From positions 744,001 through 808,000 of the forward strand of contig NZ_CANMNI010000001.1 in assembly GCF_947499215.1 (NCBI RefSeq): a DNA stretch of 64,000 nucleotides, written 5' to 3'. This DNA comes from an uncultured Pontibacter sp. (lineage in GTDB: Bacteria; Bacteroidota; Bacteroidia; Cytophagales; Hymenobacteraceae). The notes beneath the pieces were generated by a model that worked only from the letters and a program-made list of their open reading frames with translations, was not told where the DNA came from and made no database searches. Every line of letters begins with the position of its first letter. The stretch's first letter is position 1. Shown piece by piece: positions 8,093 through 17,041 of this stretch. Made by a program: the position numbers and the translations under genes.

Positions 8093-9073
8093 CTATTTGT
8101 CTAAAGCTTTAGCAGCTTCTATCAATTTAGGAAGCACCTCCAGCGCATCGCCAACTATGCCATAATCAGCGGCTTTGAAGAACGGCGCTTCCGGATCCTT
8201 ATTAATAACGACAATCACTTTAGAAGAGTTAACCCCCGCCAAGTGCTGAATGGCACCAGAGATGCCAGCAGCGATGTATAGGTTAGGGCTTACGGTGATA
8301 CCAGTCTGGCCTACGTGCTCGTGGTGTGGGCGCCAGCCGATGTCAGACACAGGCTTGGAACAGGCCGTTGCCGCACCCAGTTCTTTTGCTAGTCCTTCGA
8401 TCAAATGCCAGTTTTCAGGACCTTTCATACCGCGACCGCCAGATACCACGATCTCAGCTTCTGGCAGCAATACGCCACCACCTGTGTCCTGCATCACCGT
8501 CTCTTTCGGAGCGGCAGCAAAATCAGACTCTGCCAGATCAGCTGAAAGCTTCTCAACTGTTGCGGTTGAGCCTCCGTTGCTGATGATATCGGTGCTGTTC
8601 TTCTTTACGGCTATGATCTTCACATCGGAAGTAAGGTTTACGTCCGCAAACGCCTTGCCTGAGAACACACCGCGAGTAACGGTAAAGTTGCCACCGTCGA
8701 TCTTAGGAAGCTCCGTTACGTTGGTTGCCAGTGAGCCGTTCAGACGAACAGCCAGCTTAGAACCCACGGCCGCACCGATGTTGGAATTGGAGAACACCAG
8801 TACTTTGGCGCTCTCCTGCTGTGCCGCTGTCGCGATTACTTTTACATAAGCATCGGCTACGAATTGCTTCAGGCGGTCATCGGCATCGTACAACACTTTG
8901 CTGATACCCTGCTCGCCCAGTTTGGCGAGTGCCTCTTCGTGTACTTCGCCGATGGCTACCGCTGTGGCAGATGTACCCATGGCTTGTGCTACTTGGCTGC
9001 CGTATGATGCTGCCTCCAAAGAGGATTTTTTGATCTCTCCGTTCAGACCTTCTACAAATACTAATACAGACAT
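8093..9073 (-). CDS. etfA: Electron transfer flavoprotein alpha subunit
   Basis: A 326-residue EtfA. The N-terminal half is the ETF alpha/beta fold. The C-terminal half carries the FAD-binding signature VVSGGRGMKGPENW followed by SKPVSDIGW, HHEHVGQTG and NLYIAAGISGAIQHLAGV. EtfAB accepts electrons from acyl-CoA and related dehydrogenases and passes them to ETF-quinone oxidoreductase. The start codon follows the etfB stop after one base, so translation is probably coupled. Length is normal (about 320). Confidence 0.97.
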   Translation of the reverse strand: MSVLVFVEGLNGEIKKSSLEAASYGSQVAQAMGTSATAVAIGEVHEEALAKLGEQGISKVLYDADDRLKQFVADAYVKVIATAAQQESAKVLVFSNSNIGAAVGSKLAVRLNGSLATNVTELPKIDGGNFTVTRGVFSGKAFADVNLTSDVKIIAVKKNSTDIISNGGSTATVEKLSADLAESDFAAAPKETVMQDTGGGVLLPEAEIVVSGGRGMKGPENWHLIEGLAKELGAATACSKPVSDIGWRPHHEHVGQTGITVSPNLYIAAGISGAIQHLAGVNSSKVIVVINKDPEAPFFKAADYGIVGDALEVLPKLIEAAKALDK

Positions 9074-9074
9074 A

Positions 9075-9815
9075 TTACAGTACTTTAGCTTCGTTTCTCA
9101 ATAGTTTAATCAATTCGCCGGCGTTGTCCGCGTCAATCAGCTTCACGCCGCTCTTTTTCTCGGGCTTGCTGTAGTTCACGTACTCCGACTTGGCTTCGCC
9201 GCCTGCTGCTTCCACCACTTTCAATGGCTTGGTGCGGGCAGTCATGATGCCGCGCATGTTCGGGATGCGGGGCTCGCACATCGGCTGCTGGGCGCTGGCT
9301 ACGAAAGGCAGTTTTACCTCTACCACTTCTTTGCCACCTTCGATCTCACGCTCCAGACGAGCCGTGCTATCATCTACCATGTCCAGTTTGAAGGCTGGCG
9401 TTACAGATGGGATGCCCATCATCTCGCCCACCATGTTGTGTACTTGGAAGCCGTTGTAGTCGATGGACTCCTTGCCCATCAAAATCATATCGTAACCTCC
9501 CTCTTTGGCGATGGCAGTAATCTGCTGCGCCACGAAGAAAGCGTCTTTCGGGTGTGCGTTCACGCGGATGGCATCGTCGGCGCCAATGGCCAGTGCCTTG
9601 CGGATGTTCGGCTCAGCGTCGGCTTCGCCCACGTTCAGCACGGTTACGCTGCCGCCTTTCGCCTCTTTCAGCTCAATGGCGCGGGTCAGGGCGTACTCAT
9701 CCCAAGGGTTGATCACGTACTGCACCCCGTTCTTGTCGAACTCTTTGTTATCTCCAGTAAAGTTGATCTTGGATGTAGTATCCGGAACGTTACTGATGCA
9801 AACTAATATTTTCAT
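9075..9815 (-). CDS. etfB: Electron transfer flavoprotein beta subunit
   Basis: A 246-residue EtfB with the opening MKILVCISNVPDTTSKI, the conserved NPWDEYALTRAIELKE (about 37-52), and the adenine-nucleotide region around AIGADDAIRV and MGKESIDYNGFQV. It binds AMP structurally and pairs with EtfA. It is the first gene of the etfB-etfA unit. The promoter must lie in the 61-base region shared with the divergent TPR gene; no clear element was found on this strand. Confidence 0.97.
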   Translation of the reverse strand: MKILVCISNVPDTTSKINFTGDNKEFDKNGVQYVINPWDEYALTRAIELKEAKGGSVTVLNVGEADAEPNIRKALAIGADDAIRVNAHPKDAFFVAQQITAIAKEGGYDMILMGKESIDYNGFQVHNMVGEMMGIPSVTPAFKLDMVDDSTARLEREIEGGKEVVEVKLPFVASAQQPMCEPRIPNMRGIMTARTKPLKVVEAAGGEAKSEYVNYSKPEKKSGVKLIDADNAGELIKLLRNEAKVL

Positions 9816-9842
9816 GATTAGAAATGTTAGCTTATTTAAAAT

Positions 9843-9850
9843 TAGATTTG
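9843..9850 (+). promoter_or_regulatory. Candidate -7 promoter element (TPR gene)
   Basis: TAGATTTG matches the TAnnTTTG consensus and lies 26 bases before the ATG at 9877, which would give a short leader of about 20 bases. No good -33 box was seen. Confidence 0.5.
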
Positions 9851-9876
9851 TGCGAAGTTAGTTAAAATATAGCCAA

Positions 9877-10215
9877 ATGGAAATGTCTCAAAATAGATTG
9901 CTGCAACTCTTCCAATTCTACAAAGAAGACCCAAATGACCCGTTTACCATTTATGCCATTGCGACCGAGCTTCGTATCTCCGAGCCGCAAAAAGCGATGG
10001 AATATTATGAGAAACTCTTGTCGGAGCATGAACGCTACGTAGGCACCTACTACCATGCCGCCAGCCTGTACGCAGAACTTGGGCAACCTGATAAAGCTGA
10101 GCAAACCTACAAAAAAGGGATGCTGATCAGCCGTCAGGAAGGCAACATGCACGCATTTGCCGAGCTACAGCAGGCCTACAACAAGTTTGCGGGCCTTGAC
10201 TACGAAGACGAATAG
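9877..10215 (+). CDS. Small tetratricopeptide-repeat protein
   Basis: A soluble 112-residue protein of about three helical pairs with TPR spacing. The clearest repeat is AMEYYEKLLSEHERYVGTYYHAASLYAELGQPDKAEQTYKKGM (about 40-83, with Ala, Tyr, Gly and Ala at TPR positions). Such proteins are protein-protein adaptors; no partner is evident. It is divergent from etfBA and convergent with pyruvate carboxylase. The ATG at 9877 fits with the promoter element just upstream. Confidence 0.85.
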   Translation: MEMSQNRLLQLFQFYKEDPNDPFTIYAIATELRISEPQKAMEYYEKLLSEHERYVGTYYHAASLYAELGQPDKAEQTYKKGMLISRQEGNMHAFAELQQAYNKFAGLDYEDE

Positions 10216-10354
10216 CACCTTCTGCGCTATAGATCAAAAATAGTATGCATGCAGCATATCTGCAAGTATAAAACAGGCTTTTATGCCGAAATGTTTTCTA
10301 ATGGCTTCTGTAGCGTACTTGATATAGCGCCCGAAGGTTTACGATAGCAAAAAG

Positions 10355-10388
10355 AAAAGCCACCTCCTTTGCAGGTTTGGTGGCTTTT
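10355..10388. terminator. Bidirectional hairpin terminator (TPR gene / pyruvate carboxylase)
   Basis: Perfect 10-bp stem AAAAGCCACC (10355-10364) with GGTGGCTTTT (10379-10388), between convergent genes. A-rich and T-rich flanks allow use on both strands. Confidence 0.85.
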
Positions 10389-10408
10389 CATGTTTATACC
10401 TTCATGGG

Positions 10409-13400
10409 CTACGATAAACTTACTACCAGATCGTCAGTGTTCACCAGTGAACCTTCCGATAAGTGCAGGTTTGCAATCTTGGTGGCCTCCGAAGCGGTGA
10501 TGGTTGTTTCCATTTTCATGGCCTCGATCACAAACAGTGGGGTGTTCTTTTTCACCTCCTGATCTTTCTCTACCAGTATCTTCGAGAGCAAGCCCTGTAG
10601 CGGCGCCCCAATGTGTTTAGGGTTGCCTTTATCTACTTTCTGGTGCTGCACGCGCTCCACTTTCACGGACTTGTCGCGCACTTCGATGTTTCGCGTCTGT
10701 CCATTGAGTTTGAAGAACACGGTGCGCATACCGTCCTCGTCCACGTGGCCCAGCGACTGGTATTTGATCACGATGGACTTACCGCGCGCAATGTCGATGA
10801 TGGCCTCTTCGCCTTGTTGCATGCCATAGAAGAACAGACGCGTTGGGATTTTGGAGACGTTGCCGTACTGTTCGTAGTGCTTGTGGTAAGCTTCGTATAC
10901 CTTCGGGTATAGCTGGTACGACAGGAAGTCGGTATACTTGGTATGCTCCCCGAACTTCTTCTGAAACTCCCGGAACTCCTGATCCAGATTGATCGGTTCG
11001 AGGTGCTCGTTCGGACGTCCGTCGTAAGGCTGTTCGTCTTTGAGCACGATAGCCTGCAGCTTTTTCGGGAAACCTCCCGCCGGCTGACCCAAGTCACCGC
11101 GGAACAGCGACTGGACCGATTCCGGGAAAGAGATCTGGTCGCCGCGCTCGAGCACATCCACCGTGGTCAGGCCATTGGAGACAAGGTATAGCGCCATATC
11201 GCCCACTACTTTGGAGCTTGGCGTTACCTTCACCAAGTCGCCAAACAGCTGGTTCACTTCAGCATAGGTTTCCTTTATTTCCTGCCACTTGTCGCCCAAA
11301 CCGAGCGCATTGGCCTGCGGCCGCAGGTTGGAGTACTGACCGCCCGGTATTTCGTGGTGGTATACCTCGGCCGTACCGGCCTTCAAACCAGACTCAAACG
11401 GATAGTAGTACTCACGCACCGTCTCCCAGTAATTGGAGTGGCGGTTGAGGCTCTTCTGGTCGAACTCGCGGTGCCGCTCCTGAAAGCGCATGGCCTCCAC
11501 CATACTGTTAAAGTTCGGCTGTGACGTAAGGCCCGACATGGAACCCAAGGCCACATCCACTACATCTACTCCTGCCTCAATGGCTTTGAGGTAAGTGGCG
11601 GACTGTATCCCTGATGTATCGTGGGTATGCAAGTGGATTGGCAGCTTTACGGTATCTCGGAGCGCTTCTACCAGCACCTGCGCGGCGTATGGCTTGAGCA
11701 AACCGGCCATGTCTTTGATGGCCAGTATGTGCGCCCCTGCCTCTTCGAGTTGTCTGCCCAGTTGCAGGTAGTACTCTAAATTATACTTGGTCTTTTTCGG
11801 GTTGAGGATGTCGCCGGTATAGCAAATCGTGCCTTCGGCCAGACCGCCGGTGCGCTTTCGCACGAAGTTGATGCAAGGCTCCATGCTCTTCATCCAGTTG
11901 AGCGAGTCGAAGATGCGGAAAATATCCACCCCAGTCTCCCACGACTTCTCTACAAACGACTCGATCAAGTTATCCGGATAAGCCTTATACCCTACCCCGT
12001 TAGAGCCGCGGATCAGCATTTGCAACAAGATATTTGGCACAGCTTCCCGGATCTCAGCTAGTCGGCGCCAAGGGTCTTCGTGTAGGAAGCGCAGGCACAC
12101 GTCGAAGGTCGCGCCGCCCCATACCTCCATGCTAAAGGTTTGCGGATGATCTTTGGCATAGGCCTCGGCTATTTTGAGCATGTCGAAAGAGCGCATGCGG
12201 GTAGCCAGCAAGGACTGGTGCCCATCGCGGAATGTAGTGTCGGTGTAGTGGATTTGCTTATCGTTGCGCAGCCACTTTGAGAACTCCTCTGGACCAAGTT
12301 CTGTCAGGAGGTCTTTGGTGCCGCGCTCGTATGGTTTGTTCAGATTAAAGCCTGTAAAATCCGGCTTGGAAAGCACCTTATCTGGATCAGGTTTCTTCAC
12401 ATCCGGGTGCCCGTTCACGATCACATCGGCCAAAAAGCTGAGTAGTTTGGTTGCGCGGTCCTTGCTCTTGCGGAACACAAACAGCTCGGAGTGGTTTTTC
12501 ACAAAGTCCACGGTCGCATCACCAGAAACAAACACAGGGTGCGTGATGATGTTTTGCAGGAACTGGATGTTTTGCTTCACACCCCGGATTCGGAACTCGT
12601 CCAAGGTACGCGACATTTTCATGGCGGCGTGGCGCAAGGTCGGAGCCTGCGCGGACACTTTCACCAGCAGCGAATCGAAGAACGGGCTGATCTTGGCGCC
12701 TTGGTACACACTGCCTTGGTCGAGACGGATACCGAAACCACCCGCACTGCGGTAGGCGATGATGGTGCCGTAGTCTGGCTTGAAATCGTTCTCTGGGTCT
12801 TCAGTCGTGATGCGGCACTGGATGGCCACACCGTTTGCCCGCACCGTGTGCTGCGGACCGAGCAATACCTCTTCGTGATCCAAGGTATAGCCGTCGGCGA
12901 TGAAGATCTGCGTTTTGATCAAATCTATACCTGTGATCATCTCCGTCACGGTGTGCTCCACCTGAATACGTGGATTCACCTCGATGAAGTAGATGTTATT
13001 GTTATGCGGCTCCACCAAAAACTCCACCGTGCCCACGTTATTGTAGTTCACAGCCTTACAGATGCGGATGGCATAGTCGTAGAGTTGGTGGCGGGTTTCT
13101 TCGTTTAGGCTAATGGCCGGGGCTACCTCCACCACTTTCTGGAAGCGGCGCTGCACGGAACAGTCGCGCTCAAACAGGTGGGTGATGTTGCCGTAATTGT
13201 CTGCTACGATCTGCACCTCGATGTGCTTCGGATTCTCGACATACTTTTCCAAGAAGAGCGTGTCATCACCAAATGCTTTCAAGGCTTCATTTTTCGCCTC
13301 AAAAAAGCCTTTCTCAAGTTGATCATCGTCCCGGATTACGCGCATGCCGCGTCCGCCGCCGCCGGCAGCTGCCTTTAGCATCAGCGGATAGCCAATGCGG

Positions 13401-13852
13401 TGCGCCTCTTCCAAGGCGGTGTCGTAGGTGTTCAGGTCGAGATCGTTGCTCTGGATGATGGGCACTTCGCAGCTCACGGCCACTTTTTTGGCTGAAACCT
13501 TGTCGCCCAATGAGCCCATTACCTCCGGTCTTGGACCGATGAAGATGATGCCGTTCTCGGCGCACTTGCGGGAGAAATGCTGGTTTTCGGACAGGAAGCC
13601 GTATCCCGGGTGGATGGCGTCTACCCCATTTTCTTTGGCGATTTTGATGATCGCGTCGATGTCGAGATAGGGCTGCAGCGGCTGGTTGTCTTTGCCGATC
13701 TGGTAGGCCTCATCGGCTTTGTAGCGGTGCAGGGAGTAGCGGTCTTCGTAGGTATAGATAGCCACCGTCTGAATGTTGAGCTCCGTACAAGCCCTGAGCA
13801 CACGGATGGCAATTTCGCCGCGGTTAGCGACAAGTACTTTTTTGATTTTCAT
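10409..13852 (-). CDS. pyc: Pyruvate carboxylase
   Basis: The 1147-residue single-chain pyruvate carboxylase converts pyruvate, bicarbonate and ATP to oxaloacetate (anaplerosis). Domains in order: biotin carboxylase with ATP-grasp (about 1-455, glycine-rich KAAAGGGGRGM loop), carboxyltransferase (about 530-810, with TFRDGHQSLLATRMRS, GGATFDVCLRFL and LHTHDTSG metal-site motifs), the PYC-type conserved domain, and a biotinyl domain whose EAMKMET motif places the biotinylated lysine at Lys1113. The length is as expected (about 1150). It is monocistronic on minus, with a terminator downstream and a 324-base upstream region. Confidence 0.98.
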   Translation of the reverse strand: MKIKKVLVANRGEIAIRVLRACTELNIQTVAIYTYEDRYSLHRYKADEAYQIGKDNQPLQPYLDIDAIIKIAKENGVDAIHPGYGFLSENQHFSRKCAENGIIFIGPRPEVMGSLGDKVSAKKVAVSCEVPIIQSNDLDLNTYDTALEEAHRIGYPLMLKAAAGGGGRGMRVIRDDDQLEKGFFEAKNEALKAFGDDTLFLEKYVENPKHIEVQIVADNYGNITHLFERDCSVQRRFQKVVEVAPAISLNEETRHQLYDYAIRICKAVNYNNVGTVEFLVEPHNNNIYFIEVNPRIQVEHTVTEMITGIDLIKTQIFIADGYTLDHEEVLLGPQHTVRANGVAIQCRITTEDPENDFKPDYGTIIAYRSAGGFGIRLDQGSVYQGAKISPFFDSLLVKVSAQAPTLRHAAMKMSRTLDEFRIRGVKQNIQFLQNIITHPVFVSGDATVDFVKNHSELFVFRKSKDRATKLLSFLADVIVNGHPDVKKPDPDKVLSKPDFTGFNLNKPYERGTKDLLTELGPEEFSKWLRNDKQIHYTDTTFRDGHQSLLATRMRSFDMLKIAEAYAKDHPQTFSMEVWGGATFDVCLRFLHEDPWRRLAEIREAVPNILLQMLIRGSNGVGYKAYPDNLIESFVEKSWETGVDIFRIFDSLNWMKSMEPCINFVRKRTGGLAEGTICYTGDILNPKKTKYNLEYYLQLGRQLEEAGAHILAIKDMAGLLKPYAAQVLVEALRDTVKLPIHLHTHDTSGIQSATYLKAIEAGVDVVDVALGSMSGLTSQPNFNSMVEAMRFQERHREFDQKSLNRHSNYWETVREYYYPFESGLKAGTAEVYHHEIPGGQYSNLRPQANALGLGDKWQEIKETYAEVNQLFGDLVKVTPSSKVVGDMALYLVSNGLTTVDVLERGDQISFPESVQSLFRGDLGQPAGGFPKKLQAIVLKDEQPYDGRPNEHLEPINLDQEFREFQKKFGEHTKYTDFLSYQLYPKVYEAYHKHYEQYGNVSKIPTRLFFYGMQQGEEAIIDIARGKSIVIKYQSLGHVDEDGMRTVFFKLNGQTRNIEVRDKSVKVERVQHQKVDKGNPKHIGAPLQGLLSKILVEKDQEVKKNTPLFVIEAMKMETTITASEATKIANLHLSEGSLVNTDDLVVSLS

Positions 13853-14176
13853 GAGTGGTGAGATGTAGGGTATAGGTGCACTATATGTTTATCTGTTAAG
13901 GGCGAAAAGAGCACATCGATGCGCCACAGGTATAAAGCAATGTGATTCTATAGATATAGTTGAATGACAGACGGGAAATGAAGCTGCCTGCCTCCTTTAA
14001 AACACCCCTTAATACAGGCTTTTTCAGGATAAGGTTATATTACAATTTAGCTACTAATCCAAGCCTTATACCTTACTAAATATCAAACACTTACAAGACA
14101 CTCTCCTTAATAATCCAATGCCTCCTGAACAAAGCGGAAATCTGCCAGTTGTTACAGCACGATTCAGGTATAGAAA
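13853..14176. other. Divergent intergenic region (pyruvate carboxylase / SDR)
   Basis: No gene is seen in these 324 bases. They must hold both promoters, though no convincing TAnnTTTG element was found. The region contains four GGTATA/TATACC copies (near 13872, 13931, 14067 and 14168), several times the window's average density. Confidence 0.6.
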
Positions 14177-14899
14177 ATGATGCGATTTAAGGAAAAAAAT
14201 ATTTTAATCATTGGCGGCACATCCGGCATAGGCTTGGCCATTGCTAGACAGTTGCAAGCAGAAGGAGCGCACGTGACCGTAGCATCCCGAAAAACCTCTG
14301 AAGCGATAGAGGAGCTAGGTATAGCCCATCTGGAACTGGACGTGCTAGCTTTTGACCCGGCTTTTATCAAAGACCTGCCCAACGAACTGCACGGCTTGGT
14401 CTATTGCCCGGGCAGCATCCGGCTTCGGCCTTTTGAGCGCATGAGTACGGAAGACTTCCGGCAGGAGTACGAACTCAATGTGCTAGGCGCGATACAAAGT
14501 ATCAAAGCCGTGTTGCCTCTTCTTAAGAAGCCGGATAGTGCGAGCATTGTGCTCTTCAGCACGGTGGCTGCTCGTTTGGGCATGCCTTATCATGCGTCCA
14601 TCGCCTCCAGCAAGGCAGCCCTCGAGGGACTGGCTGTCTCCTTGGCAGCTGAATTCGCCAGCGCAGGTATACGGGTCAACGCCATTGCACCCTCCCTTAC
14701 CGACACTCCTCTCTCGCAATCTCTTTTGAGTACGCCGGAAAAGGTCGAGGCCGCTGGTAAGCGCCATCCGCTCGGCCGTGTGGGGCAGCCCGAAGACATC
14801 GCCAAGGCTGCCGCCTACCTCCTCAGCGATGAGGCGGGTTGGGTCACAGGACAGGTGCTTCATTTGGATGGCGGCATGAGCACCTTGCGGATACTGTAA
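14177..14899 (+). CDS. SDR-family protein with non-canonical active site
   Basis: A 240-residue Rossmann-fold protein with GGTSGIG at 13-19, so it should bind NAD(P). The rest of the SDR fingerprint departs from the classical form: the NNAG position reads CPGS (77-80) and the YxxxK site reads IASSK, so catalytic Tyr is replaced by Ile142 while Lys146 and Ser128 remain. A Tyr occurs four residues too early (Tyr138). The C-terminal GRVGQPEDIAKAAAYLLSDEAGWVTGQVLHLDGG is classical. A related SDR subgroup carries hydrophobic residues at this site. The first two codons are both ATG; either may be used. Confidence 0.85.
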   Translation: MMRFKEKNILIIGGTSGIGLAIARQLQAEGAHVTVASRKTSEAIEELGIAHLELDVLAFDPAFIKDLPNELHGLVYCPGSIRLRPFERMSTEDFRQEYELNVLGAIQSIKAVLPLLKKPDSASIVLFSTVAARLGMPYHASIASSKAALEGLAVSLAAEFASAGIRVNAIAPSLTDTPLSQSLLSTPEKVEAAGKRHPLGRVGQPEDIAKAAAYLLSDEAGWVTGQVLHLDGGMSTLRIL

Positions 14900-14904
14900 A
14901 AAAA

Positions 14905-14931
14905 CAGCGCCACTGCTTAGCAATGGCGCTG
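14905..14931 (-). terminator. Terminator of the HAEPLYID-family gene
   Basis: Stem CAGCGCCA (14905-14912) with TGGCGCTG (14924-14931). On minus the hairpin is followed by seven Ts; on plus there is no T-run, so it mainly serves the gene at 14994-15845. Confidence 0.8.
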
Positions 14932-14993
14932 ACAATAATAAACAACCTAAACTTTAATGTAATCTGTAAATCAATTACTTTAGATAATATGCT

Positions 14994-15845
14994 TTAATGC
15001 TTGCGATGCCCCGGCTCGTAGATCAATCGTAAAAAGGTGCTCATGCGTTCCCGTTCTTTTGTAACCGGTATGCCTGTCACAATGCCGATCATCAGCCCCT
15101 CGTTTATCACCAGTCGCATCTGCGGACGTAGCACCATGTCCATGTGGCCACTTTGCATTTCCTTATTCACCTCGAGACCGACAAAGTTGCGGCTGTTCGG
15201 GATCATATAATGGGCACTTGTGTTGATCTCATAGCTGGTCTCGAGTCCGCTGTGGCCGAAGTGGTTGAACAGCCGCGGACCGGTATAGATCAGGGAGTGG
15301 AAATTACTGCCCCACTTCTTGGCTGCCACTAAAAAGGGATTAAAAAGAATCCCTTGAAACACATCATCCCGCCGGATACGGTCCAGATCCATCAGTTCGA
15401 ACTCGGTGATGCCCCCTAAAGCCATGGAGGTTTTAAAGCGATCGTTCACCAGAAAGGTATACTGCGCCGCCAGTTTCAGTGACTCGATGCGGTCTGAAGG
15501 ACGGTTTACTTCCGGTCGACGGTCTTTGCTGTTGGTTGTGTAAACCGACACCGGCACTTCGATCTCTAAACCCAGCCTGTCAATCGGCGCCCATTCGTAC
15601 TCCACCAGAAACTCGTAGCGGTCGTAGCTAAGATTGTCGGTCATGCCTGCCCCGATATTCCACTCTTTCTCGTCTTTGTGCGCGCCCAAATCCCGAATCA
15701 GGTCAATGTACAGGGGCTCAGCGTGATCTAGCTTCAGTGGTCTTTTGGGTTGGTGCTGGGTAGTGTCAGGTATAGCAGTCTCCTGTGCCATGGCCGTGGT
15801 GGAGATGGCTGCGAATAAAGCAAAAGAGATAAAAGTTCGTTTCAT
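14994..15845 (-). CDS. Exported HAEPLYID-family protein
   Basis: From the ATG at 15845 the protein is 283 residues with a signal peptide MKRTFISFALFAAISTTAMAQ. An upstream in-frame GTG would add seven residues before the signal peptide and is unlikely. The mature N terminus carries HAEPLYIDLIRDLGA, which I recall as the name-giving motif of a Bacteroidota exported family. The rest has the alternating pattern of a beta-barrel or beta-rich envelope protein. No enzymatic motif is seen and the function is unknown. Confidence 0.75.
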   Translation of the reverse strand: MKRTFISFALFAAISTTAMAQETAIPDTTQHQPKRPLKLDHAEPLYIDLIRDLGAHKDEKEWNIGAGMTDNLSYDRYEFLVEYEWAPIDRLGLEIEVPVSVYTTNSKDRRPEVNRPSDRIESLKLAAQYTFLVNDRFKTSMALGGITEFELMDLDRIRRDDVFQGILFNPFLVAAKKWGSNFHSLIYTGPRLFNHFGHSGLETSYEINTSAHYMIPNSRNFVGLEVNKEMQSGHMDMVLRPQMRLVINEGLMIGIVTGIPVTKERERMSTFLRLIYEPGHRKH

Positions 15846-15947
15846 AAAGGGTATTTTGAATGGCACGAAGGTAGAGCGGCCCTGTTAAAAGAGAATTAAA
15901 AGGGAATTAAATCTTAATTAAATCTGAAGCGAACACAGCAAAGAAGC

Positions 15948-15976
15948 TTTGCATTTCGGGCGGTTGCGTATCTTTG
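15948..15976 (+). promoter_or_regulatory. Promoter of the DUF2279 gene; transcript probably leaderless
   Basis: TTTG (15948-15951) and TATCTTTG (15969-15976) are separated by 17 bases, close to the Bacteroidota -33/-7 arrangement. The -7 box ends only five bases before the ATG at 15982, so transcription should start at or next to the start codon. Confidence 0.6.
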
Positions 15977-15981
15977 GCCTA

Positions 15982-16887
15982 ATGTACCGCTACCTGCTCC
16001 TCTTCTGGCTTTGCGTGCTGCTCCTGCTCCAACCTTTGCAGGGCATGGCTGCCGCTTCGGACTCGACGGCCACGGCTGTGAACAAGGACAGGCTGCTCTT
16101 GCTCGGCACCGGCTTTGCGGTTGGTTACACGGCCCTACTGGTTTCCTTGAACAAGGCATGGTACAAAGATCAGGAGCAAACCAGTTTCCACTTCTTCAAC
16201 GACAACCGGCAATGGAAGCAAATGGACAAGGCTGGTCACTTCTGGGGGGCCTTCCACCAAAGCCGGGCAGGTATAGACTTGCTGCGCTGGGCCGGTGTCC
16301 CTGATAAAAAAGCTATTTTGTATGGTGGCCTGACGGGCATTATCCTGCAAACGCCTATCGAGATCTTCGATGGTTTTCAGGCGGACTACGGCGCTTCGGT
16401 TGGCGACGCGATTGCCAACACGGTAGGATCAGCCGCAGTTGTGGCGCAGGAACTGGCTTGGCGGGAGGTGCGGATCATGCCCAAATACTCTTTCCGGACG
16501 ACCCGCTACGCTGCGGAACGTCCTAATGTGCTGGGCAGCACGCTGCCAGAGCAAATGCTCAAGGATTACAATGGCCAAACCTATTGGCTCTCCGTCAATG
16601 TGGGAGATTTCTTGAAAGAAGAAAGCAAATACCCCAAATGGCTGAGTATAGCGGTAGGCTACGGTGCCGAGGGTGTGGTATACAACGACCCCGAACTGAA
16701 CAAAGCCCGGGGTTTCAATGCGCGTCGTCAGTTCTACCTCAGCCCCGACCTCAACCTGATGCACTTCAAAGGGCGCAGCAAAGCGCTCAACACTACGCTA
16801 TACCTCCTCAGCATCATCAAGATTCCCGCGCCGGCGCTGGAGTACAACCGCACCGATGGACTGCGCTTCCATCCGGTATACTTCTAA
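15982..16887 (+). CDS. DUF2279 family membrane-associated protein
   Basis: The ATG at 15982 gives 301 residues starting with a signal peptide/anchor (MYRYLLLFWLCVLLLLQPLQGMAA). The body has the DUF2279 features: a WYKDQ stretch, FFNDNRQWKQMDKAGHFWGAFHQSR, and GFQADYGASVGDAIANTVGSAA. This suggests a periplasmic or inner-membrane protein of unknown function. A TTG further upstream would extend the frame into the promoter and is rejected. It is divergent from the HAEPLYID gene. Confidence 0.8.
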   Translation: MYRYLLLFWLCVLLLLQPLQGMAAASDSTATAVNKDRLLLLGTGFAVGYTALLVSLNKAWYKDQEQTSFHFFNDNRQWKQMDKAGHFWGAFHQSRAGIDLLRWAGVPDKKAILYGGLTGIILQTPIEIFDGFQADYGASVGDAIANTVGSAAVVAQELAWREVRIMPKYSFRTTRYAAERPNVLGSTLPEQMLKDYNGQTYWLSVNVGDFLKEESKYPKWLSIAVGYGAEGVVYNDPELNKARGFNARRQFYLSPDLNLMHFKGRSKALNTTLYLLSIIKIPAPALEYNRTDGLRFHPVYF

Positions 16888-16917
16888 ATCGGCACGATTA
16901 ATCCGCCGCACAAATCG

Positions 16918-16925
16918 TATCTTTG
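16918..16925 (+). promoter_or_regulatory. Candidate -7 promoter element (DUF2027-Smr gene)
   Basis: TATCTTTG matches TAnnTTTG, 116 bases before the ATG at 17042. It would give a leader of about 110 bases that contains two GGTATA/TATACC motifs (near 16956 and 16972). Confidence 0.5.
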
Positions 16926-17041
16926 TGTAAAGTCAATTTGTACTTGTATAATCAAGGTATAGCAAATAGCCCTATACCTTGGCACGGGCCCCATGCCTGT
17001 GACCACCGAACAACCATTAACGGATAACGAACAACGAATAT

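Noticed and set aside
8250..8849. A long plus-strand open frame (199 codons) opposite etfA
   Set aside because: It is antisense to a clear EtfA gene, has no recognisable domain and follows the GC bias of the real frame.
12264..13108. Long plus-strand open frames opposite pyruvate carboxylase
   Set aside because: They are shadows of the conserved pyc gene, with low-complexity composition and no homologous family visible.
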